From NCBI GenBank assembly GCA_046704385.1, contig JBJKSB010000021.1:158671-222670 (forward strand): a stretch of 64,000 bases of DNA, given 5' to 3'. The notes under the pieces are model-generated. The model saw only the letters and a list, made by a program, of their open reading frames with translations, did not search any database and was not told the origin of the DNA. Position numbers and translations under genes: made by a program. Below are positions 16,657 to 26,477 of this stretch, piece after piece. How positions within the stretch are numbered: position 1 is the stretch's first letter; each line of letters starts with the position of its first letter. Origin of the DNA: GH45 sp046704385 (GTDB taxonomy: Bacteria > Bacteroidota > Bacteroidia > Bacteroidales > SZUA-534).

Positions 16657-17157
16657 GTGGATAGCGACGAAGTCATAAAAAAAATTGAGGAGTTCCAGCC
16701 TTTAATCCGAAAAGTGAGTTTTATGTATGGTCAATCCAGTGCAGAATCTGACGATATGTTTCAGGAAATCTGTATTCAGGTTTGGAGAGCCTACCCACAG
16801 TTTAAAGGGGAATCGAAATTTTCAACATGGTTATACAGGGTGGCCATTAACACAGCGATTTCGTGGATCAGGAAAGAGAAAAAGCACAAACTCAATGATC
16901 GTGATGATGATAAAATGTTTGGAGTGCATGACGATACCCCGTTTTATGTTGAGGAGGAAAAGCGAGAACAGGTATCTGCTTTGCATAGGGCCATTATGAA
17001 GCTGAGCGATGTTGATCGTACCTTGGTGTTATTATACCTGGAGGAGGTTGCTTACGCAGAAATTGCTGAAATATTGGGTTTAACGGTAAACAATATCAAA
17101 GTAAAAATGAACCGGGTGAAAAAACGGTTAAAAAAGCTAATGGAAGATGATGAATGA
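16657..17157 (+). CDS. ECF-type RNA polymerase sigma factor
   Basis: A 166-residue sigma-70 family factor with region 2 (AESDDMFQEICIQVWRAYPQFKGESKFSTWLYRVAINTAISWIRK) and region 4 (LSDVDRTLVLLYLEEVAYAEIAEILGLTVNNIKVKMNRVKKRLKKL). There is no region 3, as usual for ECF factors. Translation starts at GTG 16657. Its 3' end overlaps the next gene by 11 nt in the ATGATGAATGA junction, so the two are translationally coupled. That next gene, a membrane protein, is the likely anti-sigma partner. Confidence 0.93.
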   Translation: MDSDEVIKKIEEFQPLIRKVSFMYGQSSAESDDMFQEICIQVWRAYPQFKGESKFSTWLYRVAINTAISWIRKEKKHKLNDRDDDKMFGVHDDTPFYVEEEKREQVSALHRAIMKLSDVDRTLVLLYLEEVAYAEIAEILGLTVNNIKVKMNRVKKRLKKLMEDDE

Positions 17158-17767
17158 CCTGGATAATTTAAAAAGTACCTGGAAAACAATTTCGGATGCG
17201 GGATCGAAAAAGGGCTTGTCGGGCGATGAATTACGAAAAATTGTGAATAAAAGGTCGAATAATGAATTGCTAAAAATAAGGCGCAAAATTATTATGGAAT
17301 GGTCCATCGCTTTTGTTTTATCGGTTATGTTGGTGCTGATTATTCATTTCATCAATGCCGGCGATACAAAATATGCTTTAATGTTTATTGGCTTAATACT
17401 GGCTATAAGTTTTTTCCCGTACCTGAATGTAATCAGGCTTAATTTTACCAGCCATTCCGATTTAAAGAATTATTTAAATGAGTTTATTGTTCGATTTAAT
17501 AAACTGGTCAATCAGTACATTAAAATGGCTTCCATAATGATACCTGTGGCAGGTTTGGGCGGATTTTTACTGGGCGTTCATAGTACTTCAGGACAAAATG
17601 AATGGAATGGATTTTTTAATTGGCAAAACATGATTTTGCTTATATTGTTTGTGTCAGTTATTTCGCTTGCAGGCTATTGGGTACAGCACCGGTATTTTAA
17701 ATGGATTTATGGTAAAAATATTCAGCGATTAAAAGATTGTTTAGCTGATTTAAATGAAGTTGAATAA
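17147..17767 (+). CDS. Four-helix membrane protein, putative anti-sigma partner
   Basis: A 206-residue protein with a 45-residue cytosolic head and four membrane helices (about 49-69, 75-95, 127-144, 160-178). The head (DLDNLKSTWKTISDAGSKKGLSGDELRKIVNKRSNNELLKIRRK) resembles Bacteroidota proteins that follow ECF sigma genes. No zinc-binding ASD motif (HxxxCxxC) is seen, so it is not a classical ZAS anti-sigma factor. Overlap with the sigma gene supports a regulatory pair, but the anti-sigma role is inferred from position. Confidence 0.6.
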   Translation: MMNDLDNLKSTWKTISDAGSKKGLSGDELRKIVNKRSNNELLKIRRKIIMEWSIAFVLSVMLVLIIHFINAGDTKYALMFIGLILAISFFPYLNVIRLNFTSHSDLKNYLNEFIVRFNKLVNQYIKMASIMIPVAGLGGFLLGVHSTSGQNEWNGFFNWQNMILLILFVSVISLAGYWVQHRYFKWIYGKNIQRLKDCLADLNEVE

Positions 17768-17850
17768 GTTTTTCCTACTTTTATAATATAGCTAAATTAT
17801 TGGGTGGATGCCGAAAAACCTAAGAGTAGGCAAACTTTAAACAAATATTT

Positions 17851-18498
17851 ATGAAACGAATTTTATTTCTGCTTGCCTTTGCCTTATTATTTATTGGTAC
17901 TTCGAATGCCCAGTTTTTTGCCGGGGGAAGTATTGGATTCTCTACAGATGGTGGTTATAATGATAATGGGAACACCCAAACGGATAAGCCTTCTTCATTA
18001 AGTTTCAGTTTTAGCCCAAGAGGTGGTTTTATTCTTTCCGATAAAATATGGATTGGTGCCCAGATTGGAATAGGAACAGACAGACAAAAAACTCCTGGTG
18101 CAACCGATGTTATTGATGTAAATAATCACATTAATTTTGCGCCGTTTATGCGCTATAATGCGATTAGCTTTAATAAGTTTACTATTGGTTTGGAGACTGA
18201 GGTGGGATTTAGTTTTTTGAATTCAAAAACTGAATCAGGTGGAACCACTACGGATGGCCCTAAAACCACAAGCCTTTATCTTGATGTTACACCCGGTTTA
18301 TATTATGAACTAAGTGAAAAAGTAGAACTAGAGGCAAAAATAAACGGACTAAATCTTTCTTTTGACAGAACAGCTCTTAAACAGGATATTGCCGGTACTA
18401 CATATTCCAGTGTTACAAATACATTTGGTTTTGGAGTAAGTAGCAGTGGGATTATAACCTCTGGTGCTATTACAGTTGGTGCTGTATTTTTATTCTAA
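17851..18498 (+). CDS. Outer membrane beta-barrel protein
   Basis: A 215-residue exported protein: signal peptide MKRILFLLAFALLFIGTSNAQ, then eight or so amphipathic strands with Gly-rich turns (GGSIGFSTDGG, FSPRGGFILSDKIWIGAQIGIG, FTIGLETEVGFSF) ending in SGAITVGAVFLF, a typical barrel C-terminus with a terminal Phe. It lies 83 nt after the sigma/membrane-protein pair on the same strand and before a strong terminator, so it may be co-transcribed with them or be their target. Confidence 0.8.
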   Translation: MKRILFLLAFALLFIGTSNAQFFAGGSIGFSTDGGYNDNGNTQTDKPSSLSFSFSPRGGFILSDKIWIGAQIGIGTDRQKTPGATDVIDVNNHINFAPFMRYNAISFNKFTIGLETEVGFSFLNSKTESGGTTTDGPKTTSLYLDVTPGLYYELSEKVELEAKINGLNLSFDRTALKQDIAGTTYSSVTNTFGFGVSSSGIITSGAITVGAVFLF

Positions 18499-18514
18499 AA
18501 AATAATATTTTTTT

Positions 18515-18578
18515 AAAAGGGCTGTATCAAAAGTAATTTTACTCTCACTTAATACTTTTAATACAGCCCTTTTTATTT
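18515..18578 (+). terminator. Long-stem terminator after the beta-barrel gene
   Basis: AAAAGGGCTGTAT (18515-18527) pairs with ATACAGCCCTTTT (18561-18573), extended by AAAAGTA/TACTTTT (18529-18535, 18553-18559) after one mismatch, with a T-rich 3' side. Confidence 0.88.
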
Positions 18579-18763
18579 CTTATATCTTAAATTTTCAGCT
18601 TTCTTGGGTTAAAATAATTGATTTTAAACTTTATATTTTCTTTTCCAAACTTATCAACACCCCTAAAAAATTCCCTATTAAAAGCCTAATTTTACTACCC
18701 TAATTCCGGCCTGAATCTGTTTGATTTTAAGCCAATATAAAAACTTACAAAAGTCTTATTTTC

Positions 18764-21700
18764 ATGTTTTTAGTTTTTGATACCGAAACTACCGGTTTGC
18801 CAAAAAAGTGGAAGGCACCTTTAAACGATTTTGATAACTGGCCTCGCATGGTGCAATTGGCTTGGCAATGTCACGATATTACCGGGAAATTTCTGTTTGC
18901 AAAAAATCATGTTATTAAGCCCGAAGGATTTACTATTCCTGATGAGGTGGTTGCTGTACATGGAATAACTACTGCTATAGCAGATGAGAAGGGAATTTCA
19001 TTAAAAGAAGCTTTACTCGATTTTATTGAGGATGTAAAAAAATCGAAGTTTATCATAGGGCATAATATTGAATTTGATATCAACATTGTAGGTTGTGAAT
19101 TGTTGCGGACGGGCATTCCTGAAATTATGACCAGAGCACCCCAGTTATGTACAAAAATTGAAAGTACTGATTTTTGTGCCATCCTGAAAAACGGAAGACC
19201 TAAATGGCCAACGTTAACCGAATTACACACCAAATTATTCGGAGTACCCTTTGAAGAGGCTCACAATGCGGCTGCTGATGTGGAGGCAACTACTCGTTGT
19301 TTCCTCGAATTGGTAAGGGTTGGAGGAATTTCACAACAGAGGTTGCAAATGTCAGATGCTGAAATACAGGCATTTAAGGAATCGAACCCGGATATTATTC
19401 AACCTGCAGGTGTAGAATTTGAGTCGTTTAAAACCGATGAACTGGCCGGTATTTCCATTGAAGAGGAAGTTAAAAAGCAGGCTGAGGCGGCCAAACGTTC
19501 CGGAAAAATCCCTTTTATTCATTTGCATGTCCATTCACAATATTCCATTCTTGATGGTGCAGCCACTACAGCTGCTATTGCACAAAAGGCTAAGGATGAC
19601 GGTATGCCTGCAGTTGCTTTAACTGACCATGGAGGCATGTTTGGGGTCAAGGAATTTCATGTTTCGTGCACCAAAGCCGGAATAAAACCCATAATTGGAG
19701 TGGAAGCTTATATGGCAGCTCGTGGCCATTTGCGAAAAGATGATAAAACTGATGGATCGGGATATCACATCATTTTGCTTGCAAAGAATAAAGCCGGATA
19801 TAAAAATCTGCTAAAACTTACATCCATTGCTCATACCGAAGGTTTTTATTATAAGCCGCGTATTGATAGGGAACTGCTGGAAAAATACCATGAAGGACTG
19901 ATAGTATCATCAGCCTGCCTCGGTGGTGAGCTTGCCCAGTATATAATGAACGGGAATTTTGACAAAGCAGAAGAAACTATTCTTTGGTTTAAAAATATTT
20001 TTGGTGACGATTATTATCTTGAATTGATGCGGCATCAAAATGATGATCCCAGGCTTCAAAGAGATGTATGGGAAAACCAGGTTAAGGTTAATAAGGTGTT
20101 GCTTGATTTCTCCAAAAAGCTTGGAGTTAAGGTTATTGCTACCAACGATACCCATTTTATTAATGCAGAAGATGCCGAAGCTCACGATTTATTGGTGTGT
20201 TTAAGTACAGGTCGCGATTATGACGACCCTACCCGTATGCGGTACACCCGTCAGGAGTGGTTTAAAACCACAACCGAAATGAGCAGGCTTTTTGCAGATA
20301 TTCCTGAGGCTCTCGAAAACACCATTGAAATTGCAGATAAGGTTGAGTCATTCGAATTGAACTCAACTCCGATTATGCCAAAGTTTAGTATTCCAAACGA
20401 TTTTGGCACCATTGAATCGTATCAGGAAAAATTCTCCAAAGAGAAACTTGTTGAGGAGTTTTCAGCCGATACCTTTAAAAGATTGGGGGGATATGAAAAA
20501 GTATTGCAGGTAAAACTGGAATCTGATTATTTAACTCATTTAACTTATAAAGGAGCTGACGAACGCTATGGAGAAAAATTTAAAGATGAAATAAAAGAAC
20601 GTATAGATTTTGAGCTGGAGACGATTAAAACAATGGGTTTCCCGGGATACTTCCTTATTGTTCAGGATTTTATTAACTGGGCAAAAAATAACGGTGTAAT
20701 TGTCGGGCCGGGCAGGGGTTCGGCTGCTGGGGCGGCAGTAGCCTATTGTGTGGGCATCACTAACGTCGACCCTATTAAATATGATTTGCTGTTTGAGCGT
20801 TTTCTGAATCCCGACCGTATTTCCATGCCCGATGTCGACATCGACTTTGATGATGATGGAAGACAACAGGTGCTCGACTGGGTGACTGAAAAATATGGAC
20901 ACGATAAAGTGGCTCATATCTGCACCTTTGGTACCATGGCTACAAAATCGGCTATTAAAGATGTAGCCCGCGTAATAAAACTGCCGCTTGATGAAGCCAA
21001 CCGTTTGGCTAAAATGGTGCCTGAGGCTCCCAAAATGAATTTCAAAAAAGCCTATAAAGAGAGTCCTGAACTGGTAAAGGAGAAGGATTCTGATAGCGAA
21101 ATAATTGTCCGTACGCTTACCAATGCTGAAAAACTTGAAGGTTCTGTGCGGCAAACGGGGGTACATGCCTGTGGAATTCTTATCAGCCGCGACCCACTCG
21201 ATCAGCATTTGCCTGTAATGCCCACCAAAGGCGAGGAATTACTTACCACTCAGTACGATGGCAGATTCGTGGAAGATATAGGTTTGTTAAAAATGGATTT
21301 CCTGGGATTAAAAACGCTTTCAATCATCAAGGAAACCATTGAAAACATCAGATTATCGAAGGGGCAGCATATTGATGTTGACCACATTTCGATGGAAGAT
21401 GAAAAAACCTATGAACTTTTTAGTAACGGCGAAACCACGGCGATATTCCAGTTTGAAAGTCCCGGAATGAAAAAGCATCTTCAAAACCTGAAACCTGACC
21501 GTTTTGAAGACCTGGTAGCCATGAATGCTTTGTATCGTCCGGGACCAATGGAATATATCCCATCATTTATTGCCCGTAAACATGGTCGCGAAAAAGTGGA
21601 ATACGACCATCCCATTATGGAACCCTTCTTGAAAGATACCTATGGAATTACGGTGTATCAGGAACAGGTCATGCTTCAGTCACGGGCGCTGGGTGGTTTT

Positions 21701-23149
21701 ACCCGGGGACAGTCAGACAGTTTGCGTAAAGCCATGGGTAAGAAAAATGCAGCCTTAATGGATCAATTAAAAGAGAAATTTAATAATGGCTGCAAGGATA
21801 ACAAGGAATTTGTGGAAAAAGCGACCCAGGCAAATAAGGATGTTGATACCCTGGTAGAGAAAATCTGGAAAGACTGGGAAGCTTTTGCTGCGTATGCATT
21901 TAATAAGTCGCATTCAGTTTGTTACGCTTATATTGCTTACCAAACCGGGTTTTTAAAGGCACATTTTCCGGCTGAATTTATGGCGGCCAACCTTAGCCGT
22001 AACCTTTCGAATATTACCGAGGTTACAAAACTTATGGAAGAGTGCCGAAGGATGAAACAGATGGTTTTTGGACCCGATGTAAACCTGAGTTTTAAGAAAT
22101 TTACCGTAGACAAAAACGGCGATATCCGCTTTGGCATGGCAGCTATTAAAAATGTGGGTGAAGGAGCCGTGGAAAACATTATCCAGGAGCGAGAACATAA
22201 TGGATCCTACAAAGGCATTTTTGATTTTGTAGAACGTGTCGATTTGCGTTCGGTTAACCGAAAAACCTTTGAGGCATTGGCTCAGGCAGGAGCCTTCGAT
22301 TCATTTAAGGAAGTGCTCCATCGGAGTCAGTATTTTGAAACGAACGAACTGAATGAAACTTTTATTGAAAACCTTTTAAAATACGGGAACCTGTATAAAA
22401 ATGATGTGGCCAATAACCAAAACACGCTGTTTGGATCAATGACCGAAAAAGTAGCCATTACGCGGCCAACAATCCCAATAGCTGATCCCTGGGGAAACCT
22501 GGAACGCTTGAACCGTGAGAAGGAGTTGGTGGGTATCTATCTTTCTGCACATCCTTTGGATAGTTATAAAATTGAAATTACCAGTTTTTGCAATGCTGCC
22601 TTAGATGATTTGAATGATTTAGCAAAACTAAACGGCAGAGAGGTTTCCTTTGGAGGGATTGTAACTTCGGTGAGGAGCGGAATGACCAAAAACAATAAAC
22701 CATTCGGAGGTTTTACCATTGAGGATTACACCGGCTCACAGGAAATTATGCTTTTTGGTAAAGATTATCTGGAATTTAAAAACTATTGTACAGCCGGTTA
22801 CTCGCTATTTGTAAAGGGTCGGGTTCAGGAAAGGGGCTGGGGAAAAGAAAACGACAGACCCCTGGAGTTTAAGGTACTTTCCATTCAAATGCTGGGCGAT
22901 TTAAGGGAAAAATTGTTGAAATGTATAGCGATAAAACTGCCTGTAACCGAACTGACTGAAAAACTCATTGAAGAGTTAAATGCCCAAATTTCAGAGCATA
23001 AGGGCAAAACTTTACTTAAGTTTTTGATTTTTGATCCCGAAAAGAAAGTTTATGTGCAAATGTTTTCGCGCACACACCAGGTTGAAGTCAGCAATGACTT
23101 TATTGATTTCCTTGATAAGCATCCTTTGCTGGAATATAAACTTGAATAA
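18764..23149 (+). CDS. dnaE: DNA polymerase III alpha subunit with N-terminal DEDDh exonuclease
   Basis: The replicative polymerase, 1461 residues, about 300 longer than Escherichia coli DnaE. The extra part is an N-terminal DnaQ-like 3'-5' exonuclease (about 1-185) with all DEDDh residues: FDTETTGLP, HNIEFDINIV, HNAAADVEAT. A PHP domain follows (from about residue 250) whose metal ligands look intact (HLHVHS, TDHG, VEAY, YHIILL, SACLGGE, NDTHF). Then come the C-family polymerase palm (PDVDIDFDDDGRQQ), helix-hairpin-helix and OB-fold (EVSFGGIVTSVRSG). Proofreading in cis is therefore likely. It is a single gene; no clear promoter box was found. Confidence 0.96.
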   Translation: MFLVFDTETTGLPKKWKAPLNDFDNWPRMVQLAWQCHDITGKFLFAKNHVIKPEGFTIPDEVVAVHGITTAIADEKGISLKEALLDFIEDVKKSKFIIGHNIEFDINIVGCELLRTGIPEIMTRAPQLCTKIESTDFCAILKNGRPKWPTLTELHTKLFGVPFEEAHNAAADVEATTRCFLELVRVGGISQQRLQMSDAEIQAFKESNPDIIQPAGVEFESFKTDELAGISIEEEVKKQAEAAKRSGKIPFIHLHVHSQYSILDGAATTAAIAQKAKDDGMPAVALTDHGGMFGVKEFHVSCTKAGIKPIIGVEAYMAARGHLRKDDKTDGSGYHIILLAKNKAGYKNLLKLTSIAHTEGFYYKPRIDRELLEKYHEGLIVSSACLGGELAQYIMNGNFDKAEETILWFKNIFGDDYYLELMRHQNDDPRLQRDVWENQVKVNKVLLDFSKKLGVKVIATNDTHFINAEDAEAHDLLVCLSTGRDYDDPTRMRYTRQEWFKTTTEMSRLFADIPEALENTIEIADKVESFELNSTPIMPKFSIPNDFGTIESYQEKFSKEKLVEEFSADTFKRLGGYEKVLQVKLESDYLTHLTYKGADERYGEKFKDEIKERIDFELETIKTMGFPGYFLIVQDFINWAKNNGVIVGPGRGSAAGAAVAYCVGITNVDPIKYDLLFERFLNPDRISMPDVDIDFDDDGRQQVLDWVTEKYGHDKVAHICTFGTMATKSAIKDVARVIKLPLDEANRLAKMVPEAPKMNFKKAYKESPELVKEKDSDSEIIVRTLTNAEKLEGSVRQTGVHACGILISRDPLDQHLPVMPTKGEELLTTQYDGRFVEDIGLLKMDFLGLKTLSIIKETIENIRLSKGQHIDVDHISMEDEKTYELFSNGETTAIFQFESPGMKKHLQNLKPDRFEDLVAMNALYRPGPMEYIPSFIARKHGREKVEYDHPIMEPFLKDTYGITVYQEQVMLQSRALGGFTRGQSDSLRKAMGKKNAALMDQLKEKFNNGCKDNKEFVEKATQANKDVDTLVEKIWKDWEAFAAYAFNKSHSVCYAYIAYQTGFLKAHFPAEFMAANLSRNLSNITEVTKLMEECRRMKQMVFGPDVNLSFKKFTVDKNGDIRFGMAAIKNVGEGAVENIIQEREHNGSYKGIFDFVERVDLRSVNRKTFEALAQAGAFDSFKEVLHRSQYFETNELNETFIENLLKYGNLYKNDVANNQNTLFGSMTEKVAITRPTIPIADPWGNLERLNREKELVGIYLSAHPLDSYKIEITSFCNAALDDLNDLAKLNGREVSFGGIVTSVRSGMTKNNKPFGGFTIEDYTGSQEIMLFGKDYLEFKNYCTAGYSLFVKGRVQERGWGKENDRPLEFKVLSIQMLGDLREKLLKCIAIKLPVTELTEKLIEELNAQISEHKGKTLLKFLIFDPEKKVYVQMFSRTHQVEVSNDFIDFLDKHPLLEYKLE

Positions 23150-23241
23150 TGGTAATTGTGCCTGTTTACAGATAAATCCTTTTGTTGAAAAGATGGGGAT
23201 AACAAAATATTTTTAGTTCCGGAATCAAACATTTAATCATA

Positions 23242-23249
23242 TATATTTG
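23242..23249 (+). promoter_or_regulatory. -7 promoter box of trxA
   Basis: TATATTTG, an exact TAnnTTTG match, 39 nt before ATG 23289. Confidence 0.5.
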
Positions 23250-23288
23250 TAATTACACTTGTATATAAAACCTTAAAAATCTTTAAAA

Positions 23289-23606
23289 ATGGCAATTCAC
23301 GTTACTGATGCAGATTTTGATGAAATGGTACTAAAATCTGATGTACCTGTAATGGTTGATTTTTGGGCTGAATGGTGCGGCCCGTGTAAAATGATTGCAC
23401 CTATTGTTGAGGAACTTTCTGCCGAATACGAAGGGAGAGCTAAAATGGTGAAACTAGATGTTGATAATAATTCAGGAACAGCCATGAAATTTGGTATCCG
23501 TAACATCCCTACTTTATTGTTTTTTAAAGAGGGCGAAGTTGTTGATAAACAGGTTGGAGTAGTTGCCAAAGCTACCCTGGCTGAAAAATTAGGAAAATTA
23601 TTATAA
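23289..23606 (+). CDS. trxA: Thioredoxin
   Basis: A 105-residue cytosolic thioredoxin that reduces protein disulfides. The redox site is W-C30-G-P-C33 in VDFWAEWCGPCKM, with the buried Asp (ADFDEMV... VDFWAE) and cis-Pro (NIPTLLFFKEGE) in place. The length is standard. It forms a single-gene unit with its own promoter box and terminator. Confidence 0.97.
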   Translation: MAIHVTDADFDEMVLKSDVPVMVDFWAEWCGPCKMIAPIVEELSAEYEGRAKMVKLDVDNNSGTAMKFGIRNIPTLLFFKEGEVVDKQVGVVAKATLAEKLGKLL

Positions 23607-23629
23607 CAAATTATAGTTAAATATTCTGT

Positions 23630-23663
23630 AGTCCGGTAGTTTTAATAATTACCGGATTTTTTT
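23630..23663 (+). terminator. Rho-independent terminator of trxA
   Basis: TCCGGTA (23632-23638) pairs with TACCGGA (23650-23656), followed by seven Ts. Confidence 0.85.
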
Positions 23664-23871
23664 GTAATACATGAATAATAAGTGGCTTGAATGGCCATAA
23701 AAATTATTAAAGTTTATGCTTGTACTAAAATAGTCTTGCATAATTCGTGTTAAATCGTGTAATTAGTAGCATAAACAATAATATGAAATAGCCATAGCAA
23801 TAATTTGTATACCAACCGCAATGATTATTTATGGCCTATTTAATTTCATCATTAAAATAAATTATAAACAG

Positions 23872-24792
23872 ATGAAAACACTCCAGGAAATATTCAATTT
23901 TGAAGAATTTGATAACCTGGAATGGGTTTCACGACAGGTGGTCGAAGGTTTTATTACCGGTTTACACCGAAGTCCGTATCACGGTTTTTCGGTTGAATTT
24001 GCAGAACACCGGCTTTATAATTCCGGAGAAAGCACCAGACATATCGATTGGAAGCTTTTTGCTCGCACCGACCGTTTATTTGTTAAAAAATACGAGGAGG
24101 AAACCAATCTTCGTTGCATGATGGTACTCGACACTTCCTCATCCATGCTTTTCCCTTTTGGTGACCAATCAAAGGTAAACAAACTCAGTTTTTCAGTTTA
24201 TTCCGCAGCTGCTTTAATTTATTTGTTGCGCCGTCAGCGCGATGCTGTCGGGCTAACCCTGTTTACCGATAAAATCGATTTTCAGTCGCAGGTAAAATTA
24301 TCTGAATCGCATAGCAAACTTTTGTATAGCGAATTGAACCAATGTTTGAATTCCTCGAAAGCTGATTTTGATAAAAAAACGAATATTTCTGAAACGCTGC
24401 ATTTAATTGCAGAAAGTATCCACAAAAGATCTTTAGTGGTAATTTTTTCTGATTTTTTTAGCGACGACAATGAATCAATTTTTTCAGCCATCGAACACTT
24501 GCGTTATAACAAACATGAGGTTATAGTTTTTCATGTTACTCATAAAAAGTTTGAACAGGAGCTGGGTTATAGTAACCGTCCTATCAAATTTGTGGATATG
24601 GAAACCGGGGAAGAGATTAAATTAAATCCGAATGAAATACGAAGGGACTTTAGCCGGAACCTGGCCAAAAGGATGGATGAATTTAAATTGAAGTGCGGAC
24701 AATACCAGATAGATTTTAATGAAGCCGACGTTGAGGACGATTTCCGTAATGTACTAATTCCTTTTCTGGTAAAAAGGAAAGCGATGTCATAG
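23872..24792 (+). CDS. DUF58 domain protein (vWA-like)
   Basis: A 306-residue protein of the DUF58 family. The signature GESTRHIDWKLFARTDRLFVKKYEEETNLR is followed by a von Willebrand A-like domain with a MIDAS-type DTSSSM (VLDTSSSMLFPFG) and IFSDFFSDD. The internal ATG 23872 is preferred over ATG 23821, whose first 17 residues are hydrophobic, unlike the family, and lie almost on the putative transcription start. DUF58 proteins usually neighbour MoxR AAA ATPases and act as their partners, but no moxR gene is in the window, so it stands alone here. Function not established. Confidence 0.85.
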   Translation: MKTLQEIFNFEEFDNLEWVSRQVVEGFITGLHRSPYHGFSVEFAEHRLYNSGESTRHIDWKLFARTDRLFVKKYEEETNLRCMMVLDTSSSMLFPFGDQSKVNKLSFSVYSAAALIYLLRRQRDAVGLTLFTDKIDFQSQVKLSESHSKLLYSELNQCLNSSKADFDKKTNISETLHLIAESIHKRSLVVIFSDFFSDDNESIFSAIEHLRYNKHEVIVFHVTHKKFEQELGYSNRPIKFVDMETGEEIKLNPNEIRRDFSRNLAKRMDEFKLKCGQYQIDFNEADVEDDFRNVLIPFLVKRKAMS

Positions 24793-25307
24793 ATTTGAAT
24801 CCTGTGAGCGCATTCCCCGTCAGTTTGCTGTGAGGGAATTTAATCGTGCTGTCCTTTCAGAGTAGGCTTTACAGCTTTCTTTATTGGTTGAACCTTTTGG
24901 GTTCAGATATGATTAGCCGGGGGTTTTAACCCCTGGGTTAAAGTCCCAAAGAGAAATCGTCGCAATCATCGAGTCACAATGAAGAACTAAATTTTCATGC
25001 GACGAAATCCTCTGGCCTATTTTTAATGATAGAATCTATATTCTTCATATTGTGTAATTTAAATTGCTAACCTGTCGGCAATTTCTGATTAGAATGATTC
25101 CTTCAAATGGCGGAAGAAGGATACAAATACCTAATGTTTCTGCTTTAAAATATCCTGAGAATATAGAGTTGATTTTTAAATATTCATAAATTTCCACAAA
25201 TCTGAGCTGATTAGTTTTTAATTTATTCATTTCAATTATTTACTAACCAACATTGATTATCATTGCTAATTTTCGTAATTTGGATACATCAACCAATATT
25301 AAAAATT
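24793..25307. other. Gene-free region with REP-like palindromes
   Basis: No convincing gene. It begins with a 21-nt motif (24794-24814) that recurs at 51607-51627, merging into a hairpin (ATTCCC 24812-24817 with GGGAAT 24834-24839, inner CAG/CTG). Next is a GC-rich palindrome around 24918-24941 (GGGGTTTTAACCCC type; TTAACCC/GGGTTAA), then TCGTCGCA (24957-24964) with TGCGACGA (24998-25005). These resemble dispersed REP-type repeats. A 61-codon minus-strand frame at 25045-25230 has no recognisable features. Confidence 0.55.
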
Positions 25308-26438
25308 ATGAGCAGGAAAGTCGTGGTTTTGGGTGGCGGTTTGGTTGGAGGGACAGTAGCCATAGAGTTAAACAAACAATTTGCGGTTACCGTAGCTGAT
25401 ATCAATGATAAAACTTTATCGAAACTTAAAAGATGTTTTGGTATCCAATGTGTGCAAACTGACGCTACCGACAAGAAAAAACTGGAACACCTTGTGGCGG
25501 ATGCCGACCTGGTAATTGGCGCGGTGCCTGGTGAAATAGGTTACGACGTTGTAAAAAAAGTAATTGAGGCCGGCAAAAATATGGTTGATATTTCGTTTAT
25601 GCCCGAAGAAGTTCTCGATCTGGATGAAAGGGCAAAATACAAGAAGGTTAGTGTAGCTATCGATTGTGGGGTTGCTCCCGGAGTAAGTAACATGATATTG
25701 GGTTATCACTATCCAAACATGAAAGTGGAACGATATGAATGTGTTGTTGGCGGATTGCCGGTATTGCGTGAGTGGCCCTGGCAATATAAGGCCGTTTTTT
25801 CACCGGCTGATGTAATCGAAGAATACGTTCGTCCGGCCCGTTTTATGGAAAATGGCAAGCAGGTAACCCGTGATGCACTCAGCGATCCAGAACTGATAAA
25901 TTTTAAAAACATTGGCACCCTCGAAGCATGGAATTCCGATGGCTTACGCACTATGTTAAAGACTATGAAAGTGCCTAATATGATTGAAAAAACGCTGCGA
26001 TACCCCGGAACCATTGAATATCTTCGGGTGCTGCGTGATAGCGGGTTCTTCTCGCAACAGGAAATTAAAGTAAATGGCATAAAAATAAAACCCATCGATG
26101 TAACTACAAAATTGTTGATGCCCCTGTGGGAGTTGAGAAAAGGAGAAGAAGATTTTACAATAATGCGTTCAAAGGTTTTGGGTAAGAGTGGCAACGAGAG
26201 TATTGGATATGAATATTTAATTTATGATAAGTTCGACCAAAAATCGGGTTTACATTCTATGTCACGCACAACAGGTTATACCTGCACGGCGGTGGCTGAA
26301 GTTTTCCTTAGCGGTTCGTTTACCAAACACGGAATTATTCCACCTGAAGAACTTGCTCAGGTTAAAGGATTGTTTACGAACATTTTAAATTATTTGGAAG
26401 AACATGGGGTGGAGATAACTATTAACAGGTTGTATTGA
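25308..26438 (+). CDS. Saccharopine dehydrogenase-like (lysine 6-dehydrogenase-like) oxidoreductase
   Basis: A 376-residue NAD(P)-dependent enzyme. The N-terminal Rossmann domain has VVVLGGGLVGGTVA and the family core ADLVIGAVPGEIGYDVVKKVIEAGKNMVDISFMPE and AIDCGVAPGVSNM. The C-terminal saccharopine-dehydrogenase domain includes GLPVLREWPWQYKAVFSPADVIEEY. ATG 25308 is chosen, as the upstream TTG (25263) adds a stretch outside the Rossmann fold. The closest type by eye is lysine 6-dehydrogenase / L-lysine-degradation dehydrogenase; saccharopine reductase is an alternative. There are no pathway neighbours; it is flanked by repeat-rich spacers. Confidence 0.82.
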   Translation: MSRKVVVLGGGLVGGTVAIELNKQFAVTVADINDKTLSKLKRCFGIQCVQTDATDKKKLEHLVADADLVIGAVPGEIGYDVVKKVIEAGKNMVDISFMPEEVLDLDERAKYKKVSVAIDCGVAPGVSNMILGYHYPNMKVERYECVVGGLPVLREWPWQYKAVFSPADVIEEYVRPARFMENGKQVTRDALSDPELINFKNIGTLEAWNSDGLRTMLKTMKVPNMIEKTLRYPGTIEYLRVLRDSGFFSQQEIKVNGIKIKPIDVTTKLLMPLWELRKGEEDFTIMRSKVLGKSGNESIGYEYLIYDKFDQKSGLHSMSRTTGYTCTAVAEVFLSGSFTKHGIIPPEELAQVKGLFTNILNYLEEHGVEITINRLY

Positions 26439-26477
26439 AGTATTACTTATTTTTGAATTTGTATTTATTGGCTACTT

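Noticed and set aside
25045..25230. 61-codon minus-strand frame in the repeat-rich spacer
   Set aside because: No recognisable motif, no promoter box, in a region with palindromes; it may be chance or a gene remnant but cannot be supported.
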